From Pantoea alfalfae (GTDB taxonomy: Bacteria > Pseudomonadota > Gammaproteobacteria > Enterobacterales > Enterobacteriaceae), in contig NZ_CP082292.1 of NCBI RefSeq assembly GCF_019880205.1, positions 1,054,001-1,118,000 on the forward strand: a stretch of 64,000 nt of DNA, written 5' to 3'. The notes under the pieces were generated by a model. The model worked only from the letters and a program-made list of their open reading frames with translations. It did not search any database and was not told where the DNA came from. Shown here piece by piece: positions 55,509 through 63,485 of the stretch. The translations under genes and the position numbers were made by a program. Numbering within the stretch: the stretch's first letter is position 1; each line of letters begins with the position of its first letter.

Positions 55509-56531
55509 ATGACCGATTTAATCAGCGTAGCCAGACTGGCAGGGGTTTCCCGCGCAACCGCGGCGCGCGCCTTTTCTGATCCCCATCTGCTCAAACCTGG
55601 CACGCTGCAAAAGGTGCTTGCCGCCTCAGAGCAGATGGGCTTTCGCCCGAATCATATTGCCCGTCAGCTCCGTACCCAACACTCCACCACGCTTGGCGTT
55701 CTGCTGCCTTCACTGCTCAATCCGGTTTTTGCCCTGCAATTGCAGGCGATGGAGCAGCAGGCCCGGCAGGCTGGGTATGCGCTGCTGGTGGCAACCAGTG
55801 ATTATCAGCCTGAGCGGGAAGCGGCTATTGTCGAACATATGCTGCACCAGCGTGTCGCCGGTCTGGTACTGACCGTGGCAGACGCCGACCGCAGTGCGCT
55901 GCTGCTGACGCTGGCGGCGGCGAAGATGCCTTTCGTACTGACCCACAACGTGCCGCAACAGCACGACTGGCCCGCACTGTGCGTCGACAATCGTAAAGCG
56001 ATGACGGAAGCGACCGCCCATCTTATCTCGCTCGGCCACCGCCACATCGTGATGGCCGCTGGCCCGATGCAGCAATCTGACCGTGCGCGTCTGCGTTACC
56101 TCGGCTACTGCGAAGCCATGCAGCAGGCGGGTCTGACGCCGCGGGCAATGATTGAGATGCCCAGCCATATTCAGTCCGACTTCAGGCGGCTGCTGCCATT
56201 GATGAATGTCCCTTCGCCGCTGACTGCAGTGATTTGCAGTAACGATCTGCTGGCTATCAGCCTGCTGGGGGCTGCTGCGCGTGCCGGTGTCAGCGTACCG
56301 AATCAATTGTCAGTCATCGGCTTCGACGGCATTGAGCTGGGTGAACAGCTTTCACCGTCACTGGCCAGCGTGGTTCAGCCGATTGCGCTGATGGGCACGC
56401 GCGCCATCGATCTGCTTCTGAATCCGGCCGGTAAGATCCCCTTGCTGGCCCATCATTTACGGCTCGGGGAGAGTATCGCCCCGGCATTTCATGGCTCTTC
56501 TTCAGGGAAACATCATGTCACTCACCGTTAA
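55509..56531 (+). CDS. LacI-family transcriptional regulator
   Basis: A 340-residue repressor. Start ATG 55509 (MTDLISVARLAGVSRATAAR) gives the HTH at residues 4-25, followed by the hinge region (GFRPNHIARQLRTQ). The periplasmic-binding-protein-like core starts with TLGVLLPSLLNPVFALQL and contains LISLGHRHIVMAAGP and VIGFDGIELGEQLSPSLASV. The effector is unknown. The gene overlaps the binding-protein gene by 17 bp, so regulator and transporter are co-transcribed. Confidence 0.9.
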   Translation: MTDLISVARLAGVSRATAARAFSDPHLLKPGTLQKVLAASEQMGFRPNHIARQLRTQHSTTLGVLLPSLLNPVFALQLQAMEQQARQAGYALLVATSDYQPEREAAIVEHMLHQRVAGLVLTVADADRSALLLTLAAAKMPFVLTHNVPQQHDWPALCVDNRKAMTEATAHLISLGHRHIVMAAGPMQQSDRARLRYLGYCEAMQQAGLTPRAMIEMPSHIQSDFRRLLPLMNVPSPLTAVICSNDLLAISLLGAAARAGVSVPNQLSVIGFDGIELGEQLSPSLASVVQPIALMGTRAIDLLLNPAGKIPLLAHHLRLGESIAPAFHGSSSGKHHVTHR

Positions 56532-57537
56532 TATCAAACAGATCGTCAGTGCTGCGCTGCTGGCCGGTTGCTCGCTAACCAGTTCGTGGGCGCAGGCGGC
56601 GGAAAATGCTATCTGCTACAACTGCCCGCCAGAGTGGGCTGACTGGGCCACGCAGCTCCAGGCGATTGAAAAAGCGACCGGCATTCATGTGCCGCAGGAT
56701 AATAAAAATTCGGGGCAGGCGCTGGCGCAGCTGGTGGCGGAGAAAAACAATCCGGTCGCCGACGTGGTCTATTACGGCGTCAGCTTTGGTATTCAGGCTG
56801 TTAGTGCCGACGTTGTCAGCGCTTACAAACCCGCTAACTGGGATCAGATCCCGGCAGGCATGAAGGATCCGAATGGCAGGTGGGTGGCGCTGCACTCCGG
56901 CACCGTGGGGTTTATGGTCAATGTTGATGCGCTGGGTGGCGTGCCGGTGCCGCGTTCCTGGGATGATCTGCTGAAGCCGGAATATAAAGGTATGGTGGGG
57001 TATCTGGATCCGGCCAGTGCTTTTGTGGGCTACGTCGCGGCCGTGGCAGTCAATCAGGCCAAAGGCGGCAGCCTGCATGACTTCACCCCGGCGATTAACT
57101 GGTTTAAGGCGCTGCAGCGCAACCAGCCGATTGTGCCTAAGCAGACCGCCTATGCGCGACTGATTTCAGGCGAAATCCCGATTCTGATCGATTATGACTT
57201 CAACGCCTATCGCGCCCGCTACAAAGATCACGCCAACGTCGGGTTTGTCATCCCGAGCGAGGGAACGGTTACGGTGCCGTACGTTATCAGCCTGGTGAAG
57301 AACGCGCCGCATCCGGCAAACGGTAAGAAAGTGATTGATTTCGTGCTGTCAGATGCCGGTCAGGCGATCTGGGCCAATGCCTGGCTGCGTCCGGTGCGGG
57401 CTGGGGCGATGTCAGCCGAGGCGAAGAAATATTTCCTGCCTGACAGCGATTATGCGCGTGCCCATACGGTCGATTATCAGCAGATGGCCGATGCGCAGAA
57501 AGGCTTCTCCGCCCGCTATCTGAGCGAGATCCGCTGA
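56515..57537 (+). CDS. ABC transporter solute-binding protein
   Basis: A 340-residue family 1 binding protein of the spermidine/iron/phosphonate-like type. Start ATG 56515 follows CAGGGAAA. The leader has both a lipobox-like LLAGC (Cys19) and a signal peptidase I site (AQA-AE), so lipidation is uncertain. The mature start ICYNCPPEWADW has two cysteines that may form a disulfide. Conserved DVVYYGVSFGIQAV, SWDDLLKPEYKGMVGYLDP and the C-terminal WLRPVR segments place it in the family. The substrate is unknown; the phosphodiesterase gene in the operon points to a phosphate ester. Confidence 0.85.
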   Translation: MSLTVNIKQIVSAALLAGCSLTSSWAQAAENAICYNCPPEWADWATQLQAIEKATGIHVPQDNKNSGQALAQLVAEKNNPVADVVYYGVSFGIQAVSADVVSAYKPANWDQIPAGMKDPNGRWVALHSGTVGFMVNVDALGGVPVPRSWDDLLKPEYKGMVGYLDPASAFVGYVAAVAVNQAKGGSLHDFTPAINWFKALQRNQPIVPKQTAYARLISGEIPILIDYDFNAYRARYKDHANVGFVIPSEGTVTVPYVISLVKNAPHPANGKKVIDFVLSDAGQAIWANAWLRPVRAGAMSAEAKKYFLPDSDYARAHTVDYQQMADAQKGFSARYLSEIR

Positions 57538-58412
57538 TGTCACTCTCAGAAATCAATCCGTTTGCTGCTGGCGACTCAGTTCGCCACCGCCTTCGGCCGC
57601 TGGGGGCAAACTGGCCGTGGATGCTGCTGCCTGCGCTGCTGTTCTTTACTGCCTTCTGGCTATTGCCGTTTGCTCGTCTGTTACAGATCGGTATGACGGA
57701 GGATCGCACGACTCACCACAGCGGCTACTGGACGGTAATCAGCCAGCCGCAGTATCTGCAAAGCCTGCTGAATACCGTGCTGCTCTCGGCGGCGGTTACA
57801 CTGGTGACGCTGCTGATTGCTGCGGTGGTGGGCTGCTTTCTGGCGCGGCAGCGCTTTACCGGGCGCGGCATGCTGCTGGCGCTGCTGACCTTTCCGCTGG
57901 CCTTTCCGGGCGTGGTGGTGGGATTTCTGATGGTGATGCTGGCGGGGCGTCAGGGTGTTCTGGCGCAACTCAGCCTCAGCCTGTTTCATGAGCGCTGGGT
58001 TTTCGCCTATTCGCTCAGTGGCTTATTTATTGGCTATCTCTATTTTTCGCTGCCGCGCGCCATCGTGACGCTGGTGGCGGCCAGTGAAAAGCTGGACCGT
58101 TCACTGGAAGAGGCCGCCCGTTCGCTGGGGGCCAGCCAGTGGCGCATCATCGTCGACGTCATCATGCCGGGGCTGAAACCGGCGCTGCTCTCCTGTGGCG
58201 CGCTCTGTTTCGCCACCAGCATGGGGGCGTTTGGTACCGCATTTACCCTGGGCACAGAGCTGGCGGTGCTGCCGCTGACTATTTACGGCGAGTTCACCAA
58301 TTACGCCAACTTTGCCACCGCAGCGGCGCTCTCGGTGGTGATGGGCGCGGTGGCCTGGCTGGCGCTGATGCTGGCTAATGGGCTTGCCCGTCGCAGGGAG
58401 CGTTCATCATGA
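57537..58412 (+). CDS. ABC transporter permease 1
   Basis: A 291-residue permease with about six transmembrane helices. The ATG overlaps the upstream stop (TGATG). The EAA loop reads EEAARSLGASQWRIIVDVIMP (about residues 191-211). It belongs to the CysW/PotB-type family. It overlaps the next permease by 4 bp, so the pair forms a heterodimeric channel. Confidence 0.88.
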   Translation: MSLSEINPFAAGDSVRHRLRPLGANWPWMLLPALLFFTAFWLLPFARLLQIGMTEDRTTHHSGYWTVISQPQYLQSLLNTVLLSAAVTLVTLLIAAVVGCFLARQRFTGRGMLLALLTFPLAFPGVVVGFLMVMLAGRQGVLAQLSLSLFHERWVFAYSLSGLFIGYLYFSLPRAIVTLVAASEKLDRSLEEAARSLGASQWRIIVDVIMPGLKPALLSCGALCFATSMGAFGTAFTLGTELAVLPLTIYGEFTNYANFATAAALSVVMGAVAWLALMLANGLARRRERSS

Positions 58413-59224
58413 AGCGCCGGGCTCTGTTCTGGCTGCAGGTGGCGATCACCAGCCTCACCGCGCTGTTTATGATCGTGCCGATCGTGCTCTCAATGCTGGC
58501 GGGCGTCACGCAGAACTATTTCGCGGGTCTGCGCAGCGGCCTGACGCTGAAGTGGGTGGAACTGGTGTGGCAGATGTATGCCGACACCTTCTGGCTGTCG
58601 CTGCTGATTGCGCTGAGCTGTCTGGCGGTGACGGTCATCGTGGGTGTACCCGCCGCCTGGGGCTTACTGAAGTCACCGTCGCGCTGGGCCTCACGCATCG
58701 AAGAGTGTCTGATGCTGCCGGTCGCGTTGCCGGGCCTGGCTACCGCGCTGGGGATCATTCTGCTTTATGGTCAGTTCAGCGCGTTGCGCGACAGCTGGCT
58801 CTTCATCCTGATCGGCCATGTGCTCTTTACACTGCCCTTTATGATCCGACCGGTGCTGTCGGTAATGCAGGCGATTGATCTGCCGCGTCTGGAAGAGGCC
58901 GCCGCCAGCCTGGGGGCGGGTTTCTGGCGTCGCTTTTTTACCGTGGTCGTCCCGAACTGTCGCAACGGCATTCTGGCGGGCGCGTTTATGGTGATCACGC
59001 TGTCGGTAGGGGAGTTCAATATCACATGGATGCTGCACACGCCCCTGACCAAAACCCTGCCGGTCGGGCTGGCCGACAGCTACACCTCGATGCGGCTGGA
59101 AGTTGGATCCGCCTACACCCTGATTTTTATCATGATGATTTTACCGCTGCTGCTGTTGCTCAACGCCTGTAATCACTGGCTGGAACGGCAATCAGCGCGG
59201 CAGCAGAGAGAGGAAACCTTATGA
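58409..59224 (+). CDS. ABC transporter permease 2
   Basis: A 271-residue permease, start ATG 58409 overlapping permease 1. The EAA loop is EEAAASLGAGFWRRFFTVVVP (about residues 163-183), and six helices are expected (first MKRRALFWLQVAITSLTALF). The C-terminus NHWLERQSARQQREETL is charged and cytoplasmic. It overlaps the ATPase start by 4 bp. Confidence 0.88.
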   Translation: MKRRALFWLQVAITSLTALFMIVPIVLSMLAGVTQNYFAGLRSGLTLKWVELVWQMYADTFWLSLLIALSCLAVTVIVGVPAAWGLLKSPSRWASRIEECLMLPVALPGLATALGIILLYGQFSALRDSWLFILIGHVLFTLPFMIRPVLSVMQAIDLPRLEEAAASLGAGFWRRFFTVVVPNCRNGILAGAFMVITLSVGEFNITWMLHTPLTKTLPVGLADSYTSMRLEVGSAYTLIFIMMILPLLLLLNACNHWLERQSARQQREETL

Positions 59225-60204
59225 AAGAGGCTATCAACGTGACGCTGCGCCACTGCTCGCGTCGCTTCAATCAGCAGGTCGCGCTGCATCCGCTCGATTT
59301 GCGGGTTCACGCCGGTGAAACGCTGGTGCTGCTGGGGCCGTCGGGCTGCGGTAAAACCACGCTGCTGCGTATCATCAGCGGTCTGGAAAGCAGCGATCCA
59401 CCGGGTGAGATCTGGTTTGATAAGCGTAACGTCACCGCGCTACCGATTGAGAAACGCAATGTCGGCATGGTGTTCCAGAACTACGCGCTGTTCCCGACGC
59501 TCAACGTGGCGCAGAACGTCGCCTATGGCCTGAAGGTGCAGGGCGTGCCGCGTGCTGAGCGTGAGGCGCGGGTGGCAGAGATGCTGGCGCTGGTTGATCT
59601 GACCCCTCTGGCACATCGCGCGATTGATAAGTTGTCCGGCGGGCAGAAGCAGCGTGTGGCCCTGGCTCGCGCGCTGGCCGCCCGGCCTAAAGTGCTGCTG
59701 TTTGATGAGCCGCTGGCGGCGCTTGATGCCAGGCTACGCGATCGACTGCGGCTGGAGATCGGTGCGCTGCTCAAACGGCTGGCGATCACCGCCGTTTACG
59801 TCACGCACGATCAGCAGGAGGCGATGGCGCTGGGCGATCGCATCGCGGTGATGGAGCAGGGCCGCCTGGTGCAGCTCGATACGCCGCAGGGCATTTATCA
59901 GCGCCCGGCTTCGCGCTTTGTGGCCGATTTTGTGGGGGCCATTAACTGCATTGCGCACGATCCTACGGGTCAGCCCCTGCGTTTTTGCCGCCCGGAAGAT
60001 GTACTGCTGGCCGACGACACGCGTTATCCGCAGCGCGGCGTAGTGGTGGGCAGCACGTTTCTCGGCGCTTCGCAGCGCTTACTGATCGATATCGGGCTGG
60101 ATAGCCCCATTCAGGTAGAACGTCATGCGCGCGAAATCTGGCAGGCCGGGCAGCGCATCAGCTGGTCGCTGACCAGTCAGGCCGCGCTGGAATTCAGTTG
60201 CTAA
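59221..60204 (+). CDS. ABC transporter ATPase
   Basis: A 327-residue importer ATPase of the PotA/UgpC type. Walker A GPSGCGKTT (about residues 39-47), Q-loop VFQNYALFPTLNV, signature LSGGQKQRV, Walker B LLFDEPLAALDARL and H-loop VTHDQQEA are intact. A TOBE-like C-terminal domain (about 240-327) ends AALEFSC. ATGA overlap with permease 2. The phosphodiesterase gene starts 10 bp later. Confidence 0.92.
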   Translation: MKEAINVTLRHCSRRFNQQVALHPLDLRVHAGETLVLLGPSGCGKTTLLRIISGLESSDPPGEIWFDKRNVTALPIEKRNVGMVFQNYALFPTLNVAQNVAYGLKVQGVPRAEREARVAEMLALVDLTPLAHRAIDKLSGGQKQRVALARALAARPKVLLFDEPLAALDARLRDRLRLEIGALLKRLAITAVYVTHDQQEAMALGDRIAVMEQGRLVQLDTPQGIYQRPASRFVADFVGAINCIAHDPTGQPLRFCRPEDVLLADDTRYPQRGVVVGSTFLGASQRLLIDIGLDSPIQVERHAREIWQAGQRISWSLTSQAALEFSC

Positions 60205-60214
60205 GGAGTCTGTT

Positions 60215-61045
60215 GTGTCAGTTCAACCCACAGTGATCGCCCACATCAGCGATCTGCATATCAAGGCCAATGGCCGCCTCTCGTACAAACAGGTCGATAC
60301 CCATGCGGCATTGTTGCAGGTGATCGACACCCTTAATGCGCTGCAGCCGCGGCCAGATGTGGTGGTGATGACCGGCGACCTGGTCGATTTTGGCAGGCCT
60401 GAAGAGTACCAGACACTGCGGGAAGCTTTGCAACGCCTGCGATTGCCATTTTACCTGATGGCGGGCAATCACGACGACCGCGAGGCGCTGCGTGCTGCTT
60501 TCCCGGATCACACCTATCTGCAGGCGGGACCCACCCTGAACTGGCAGCTTTGCGTCGGCGGCGTCAGGCTGCTGGCGCTGGACTCCAGCGTGCCGCAACA
60601 GCCATGGGGTGAGCTGGACGAACACCAGTTGCAATGGCTGGATCAGGCACTGAGCGCGGCTGCCGAACAGCCCACGCTGGTGATGCTGCATCATCCTCCT
60701 TTTGCCTGCGGCATTGCCCATATGGACCGGCAACGGTTACGTCATCCGGAGGCCCTTGAGGCGATCATTGCCCGCCATCCGCAGGTTGAGCGGGTGTTAT
60801 GCGGTCATCTGCATCGCAGTCTGCAGACCCGCTTTGCCGGCACGCTGGCCTGTGTTGCGCCGGGCGTATCGCATCAGGTGGCGCTGGATCTGCATCCCAG
60901 AGGGCCGGCTCACTTTATTCTGGAGCCGCCCGGCTTTTTGCTTCATTGCTGGCAACCCGGCCAGGGACTGGTCACGCATCAGTGTGCGATTGGCCGCTTT
61001 TCGGGACCCTGGCCTTTTTACGATAGTCAGGGATTAATCGATTAG
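60215..61045 (+). CDS. GpdQ/CpdA-like metallophosphodiesterase
   Basis: A 276-residue cytoplasmic phosphoesterase with GTG start behind AAGGAG. All metallophosphatase motifs are present in order: HISDLH, MTGDLVD, AGNHDD, LHHPP and CGHLH. The overall layout, including the ending FSGPWPFYD, resembles GpdQ glycerophosphodiesterase of Klebsiella/Enterobacter aerogenes (about 274 residues). GpdQ-type enzymes cleave glycerophosphodiesters and other phosphodiesters. As the last gene of the LacI/ABC operon it probably hydrolyses the imported compound. No signal peptide is present. Confidence 0.85.
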   Translation: MSVQPTVIAHISDLHIKANGRLSYKQVDTHAALLQVIDTLNALQPRPDVVVMTGDLVDFGRPEEYQTLREALQRLRLPFYLMAGNHDDREALRAAFPDHTYLQAGPTLNWQLCVGGVRLLALDSSVPQQPWGELDEHQLQWLDQALSAAAEQPTLVMLHHPPFACGIAHMDRQRLRHPEALEAIIARHPQVERVLCGHLHRSLQTRFAGTLACVAPGVSHQVALDLHPRGPAHFILEPPGFLLHCWQPGQGLVTHQCAIGRFSGPWPFYDSQGLID

Positions 61046-61206
61046 TACCAGTCAAACCTGGATTCTCAGGCGTGAAATTTGTCTTAATGCTGCTCAAAAA
61101 TGCCGACACCGTGTAGACTTAAACCCGGATATCAGGGCTTCTGGCACACATTAAAAAAATAATCAGGCATTGACAACATGACATTTATCTCCAGGGCGGC
61201 GACGCC

Positions 61207-62772
61207 ATGCTAAAGCTCTTTCGGCCCAAGGCCGATTTGCGCAATCTGATCGCCCTGCTGGTGATTGTCAGCATTGTTATCACGCTCGCGAATACGCTTT
61301 ATGCCACCTGGCGGGTTCAGCGCCAGGTGCTGATTGACACCACGCTTGAGGCCAACCGGGCCTATGCCGCCAAGCTGGCCTCAACCAGTGAGATTTTCTT
61401 CCAGCTGGCGCAGTCACAGCTGCACTACAGCGCAAATCAGCTCAGCCGCGACTTTAATAATGAGGCGCTGCTGGAAAGCGAAGTCAGCCGCCTGCGCGAG
61501 CAGACCAGCAGTTTCAACTCAGTGGCGATAGTGGATGCGCAGGGCGTGATCAAAGCGATTTCGCCTGAGTCGTTGCCCCTGAAAGGCATGCACCTGACCA
61601 GCGACGCCTCACGGGAAGCGCTGACCCTGCGCCAGCCAGGCATCAGTAAACCCACCCTTTCTGCCGCCAACAATTTGCTGGTGTTTGTCTCCTGGCCTGT
61701 CTGGAGTGCCGATGGCGACTATCTGGGCTACATCGGCGGCACCATCTATCTGAAGAAAAAAAGCATTCTGAATGCGCTGCTGGGTGAGCAGTTTTACCGG
61801 GATGGCACCACGGTCTATGTGCTCGACAGCAATAATGAAGTGTTGTATCACCCGAACCGGCAACTGGTGGGTAAAACGCTGCCGGCCATCGTCAGTCCAC
61901 GCGATGAGCAGACCAATGGCTCGCTGATGCTTGCCGGTCCGGGTGAGTCAGCTCAGCTGGCGGGCTTTGCGATCGTGCCGACTACCGGCTGGACGGTGGT
62001 GGCGCTCAAGCCGATTAACGTCACGCTGGATCCGCTGTCGGGCCTGTTAATAAAAGTCCTGACAAACTCGGTGCCGTTTGCGCTGCTGACTCTGCTGGTA
62101 GCTGTGGTACTGGCGCGGCTGATAGCCCGACCACTCTTCCAGCTGGCCCGCAAAGCCAGCCGGATGGATGCGCAGGGGGTATCAAAAGAGATTGGTGGCA
62201 TCACCGCCTGGTATTTTGAGGCGGCTCAGGTCAAACGTGCACTGCTCACTGGTATTAGTCTGGTGCAGGACAAGATTGGCCGTCTTAGCTCGGAAGCGCA
62301 GACCGATCCGCTGACCCAGTTGCTCAATCGCCGTGGTCTGAACGCGGTGCTGGAGTATTACCGTACGTTGCGCCAGCCTTTCTCGGTGCTGGCTCTGGAT
62401 ATCGACCACTTCAAAAACGTCAACGACAGCTGGGGTCATGATGTCGGTGACCGGGTGATTCAACAGGTGGCGAGCACGCTGCGTGCCAGCGCCCGTCAGT
62501 CTGATGTGGTGTGTCGCAACGGCGGAGAGGAGTTTCTGATGCTGCTGCCGGGCACGGCCCTGGATGAGGCACAGATCATCGCAGAGCGCGTACGGCTGGG
62601 TATTGCCGAAGCCTGGCTTACGGATGTAGGACGAATTACCTTGTCTATTGGCGTTGCGGCATGGAATGGCACCCAGGATACCGGGCTGGAAACGAGTCTG
62701 AAACAGGCGGATGCGGCGCTCTACGCGGCGAAAAATGCCGGGCGAAACTGCGTTATCGTAGCCGCAGCTTAA
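61207..62772 (+). CDS. Membrane diguanylate cyclase with double-Cache sensor
   Basis: A 521-residue inner-membrane signalling protein. A first transmembrane helix (about residues 13-36) and a second (about 288-312) flank a periplasmic dCache-like sensor (about 40-280; includes PVWSADGDYLGYIGGTIYLKKKS). A linker precedes the GGDEF domain (about 355-521). The catalytic motif is GGEEF (439-443) and the inhibitory I-site RQSD lies at 430-433, five residues before it, so product inhibition is expected. It makes c-di-GMP from GTP. It ends the accessory block; no EAL partner lies beside it. Confidence 0.92.
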   Translation: MLKLFRPKADLRNLIALLVIVSIVITLANTLYATWRVQRQVLIDTTLEANRAYAAKLASTSEIFFQLAQSQLHYSANQLSRDFNNEALLESEVSRLREQTSSFNSVAIVDAQGVIKAISPESLPLKGMHLTSDASREALTLRQPGISKPTLSAANNLLVFVSWPVWSADGDYLGYIGGTIYLKKKSILNALLGEQFYRDGTTVYVLDSNNEVLYHPNRQLVGKTLPAIVSPRDEQTNGSLMLAGPGESAQLAGFAIVPTTGWTVVALKPINVTLDPLSGLLIKVLTNSVPFALLTLLVAVVLARLIARPLFQLARKASRMDAQGVSKEIGGITAWYFEAAQVKRALLTGISLVQDKIGRLSSEAQTDPLTQLLNRRGLNAVLEYYRTLRQPFSVLALDIDHFKNVNDSWGHDVGDRVIQQVASTLRASARQSDVVCRNGGEEFLMLLPGTALDEAQIIAERVRLGIAEAWLTDVGRITLSIGVAAWNGTQDTGLETSLKQADAALYAAKNAGRNCVIVAAA

Positions 62773-62831
62773 TCACACAAATAGCGGATATTTTTTTACG
62801 GCAGGGAAGCGTGAAAGGAAAGAAGATAAGC

Positions 62832-62860
62832 AGGGCGCGGTGGTCGGGCTACCGCGCCCC
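62832..62860 (-). terminator. Hairpin downstream of bcp
   Basis: GGGCGCGGT (62833-62841) pairs with ACCGCGCCC (62851-62859) over nine bases, just past the bcp stop on the minus strand and followed there by a T/C-rich stretch. It probably terminates bcp and may also act on the diguanylate cyclase transcript. Confidence 0.6.
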
Positions 62861-62866
62861 TCAACA

Positions 62867-63334
62867 TCAGGCTGACTTAACGTAATCCAGCACCATGTCG
62901 TGGTGATTCGAGGTCTTAAAGTTATCAAACACTTTCTCAATCCTGCCTTCAGCGTCAATCAGGAAGCTGATGCGATGAATGCCGTCATAGGTTTTCCCCA
63001 TAAAGGTTTTTTCACCCCAGACGCCAAACGCCTGGCAGACTTCATGATTTTCATCTGACAGCAGTGTGAAGTTCAGCAGCTCTTTTTCGACAAACTTTGA
63101 CAGTTTTTCCGGTTTGTCAGTGCTGATACCCAGGACTTCCACGCCCGCTTTTTTCAACTCATCCATGTTGTCACGCAGACCGCACGCCTGCACGGTACAG
63201 CCTGGCGTCATCGCTTTCGGGTAGAAGTACACCAGAACGCGCTGTCCCTGGAAGTCGGTCAGATTCACGTGTTCGCCGTCCTGGTCGGGCAGGCTAAATG
63301 CAGGTGCAGTATCTCCGGCTTTCAGTGGATTCAT
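62867..63334 (-). CDS. bcp: Bcp thiol peroxidase (PrxQ type)
   Basis: A 155-residue peroxiredoxin reducing peroxides and organic hydroperoxides with thioredoxin. Start ATG 63334 (MNPLKAGDTAPAFSLPDQDG) matches E. coli. The peroxidatic Cys is in AMTPGCTVQACGLRD, and the resolving Cys five residues later is also present. The C-terminus FKTSNHHDMVLDYVKSA is conserved. gcvR lies upstream on the same strand after 151 bp, as in E. coli. Confidence 0.97.
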   Translation of the reverse strand: MNPLKAGDTAPAFSLPDQDGEHVNLTDFQGQRVLVYFYPKAMTPGCTVQACGLRDNMDELKKAGVEVLGISTDKPEKLSKFVEKELLNFTLLSDENHEVCQAFGVWGEKTFMGKTYDGIHRISFLIDAEGRIEKVFDNFKTSNHHDMVLDYVKSA

Positions 63335-63485
63335 CACATCTCTCCATTTTCTTATTCAGGCTGTGGGTAATACACCATCCGGGCCGAAACGACCAGAGGG
63401 AACATTACCATCAGGGGGGATTTCACCACATAGCCGATCACGCGTCAGGCATGTGGAGAAATAGCTCCGGTTTATTAACTAAAGC

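Noticed and set aside
62661..62885. Short frame overlapping the end of the diguanylate cyclase
   Set aside because: Out-of-frame overlap with a conserved GGDEF domain and no ribosome site.
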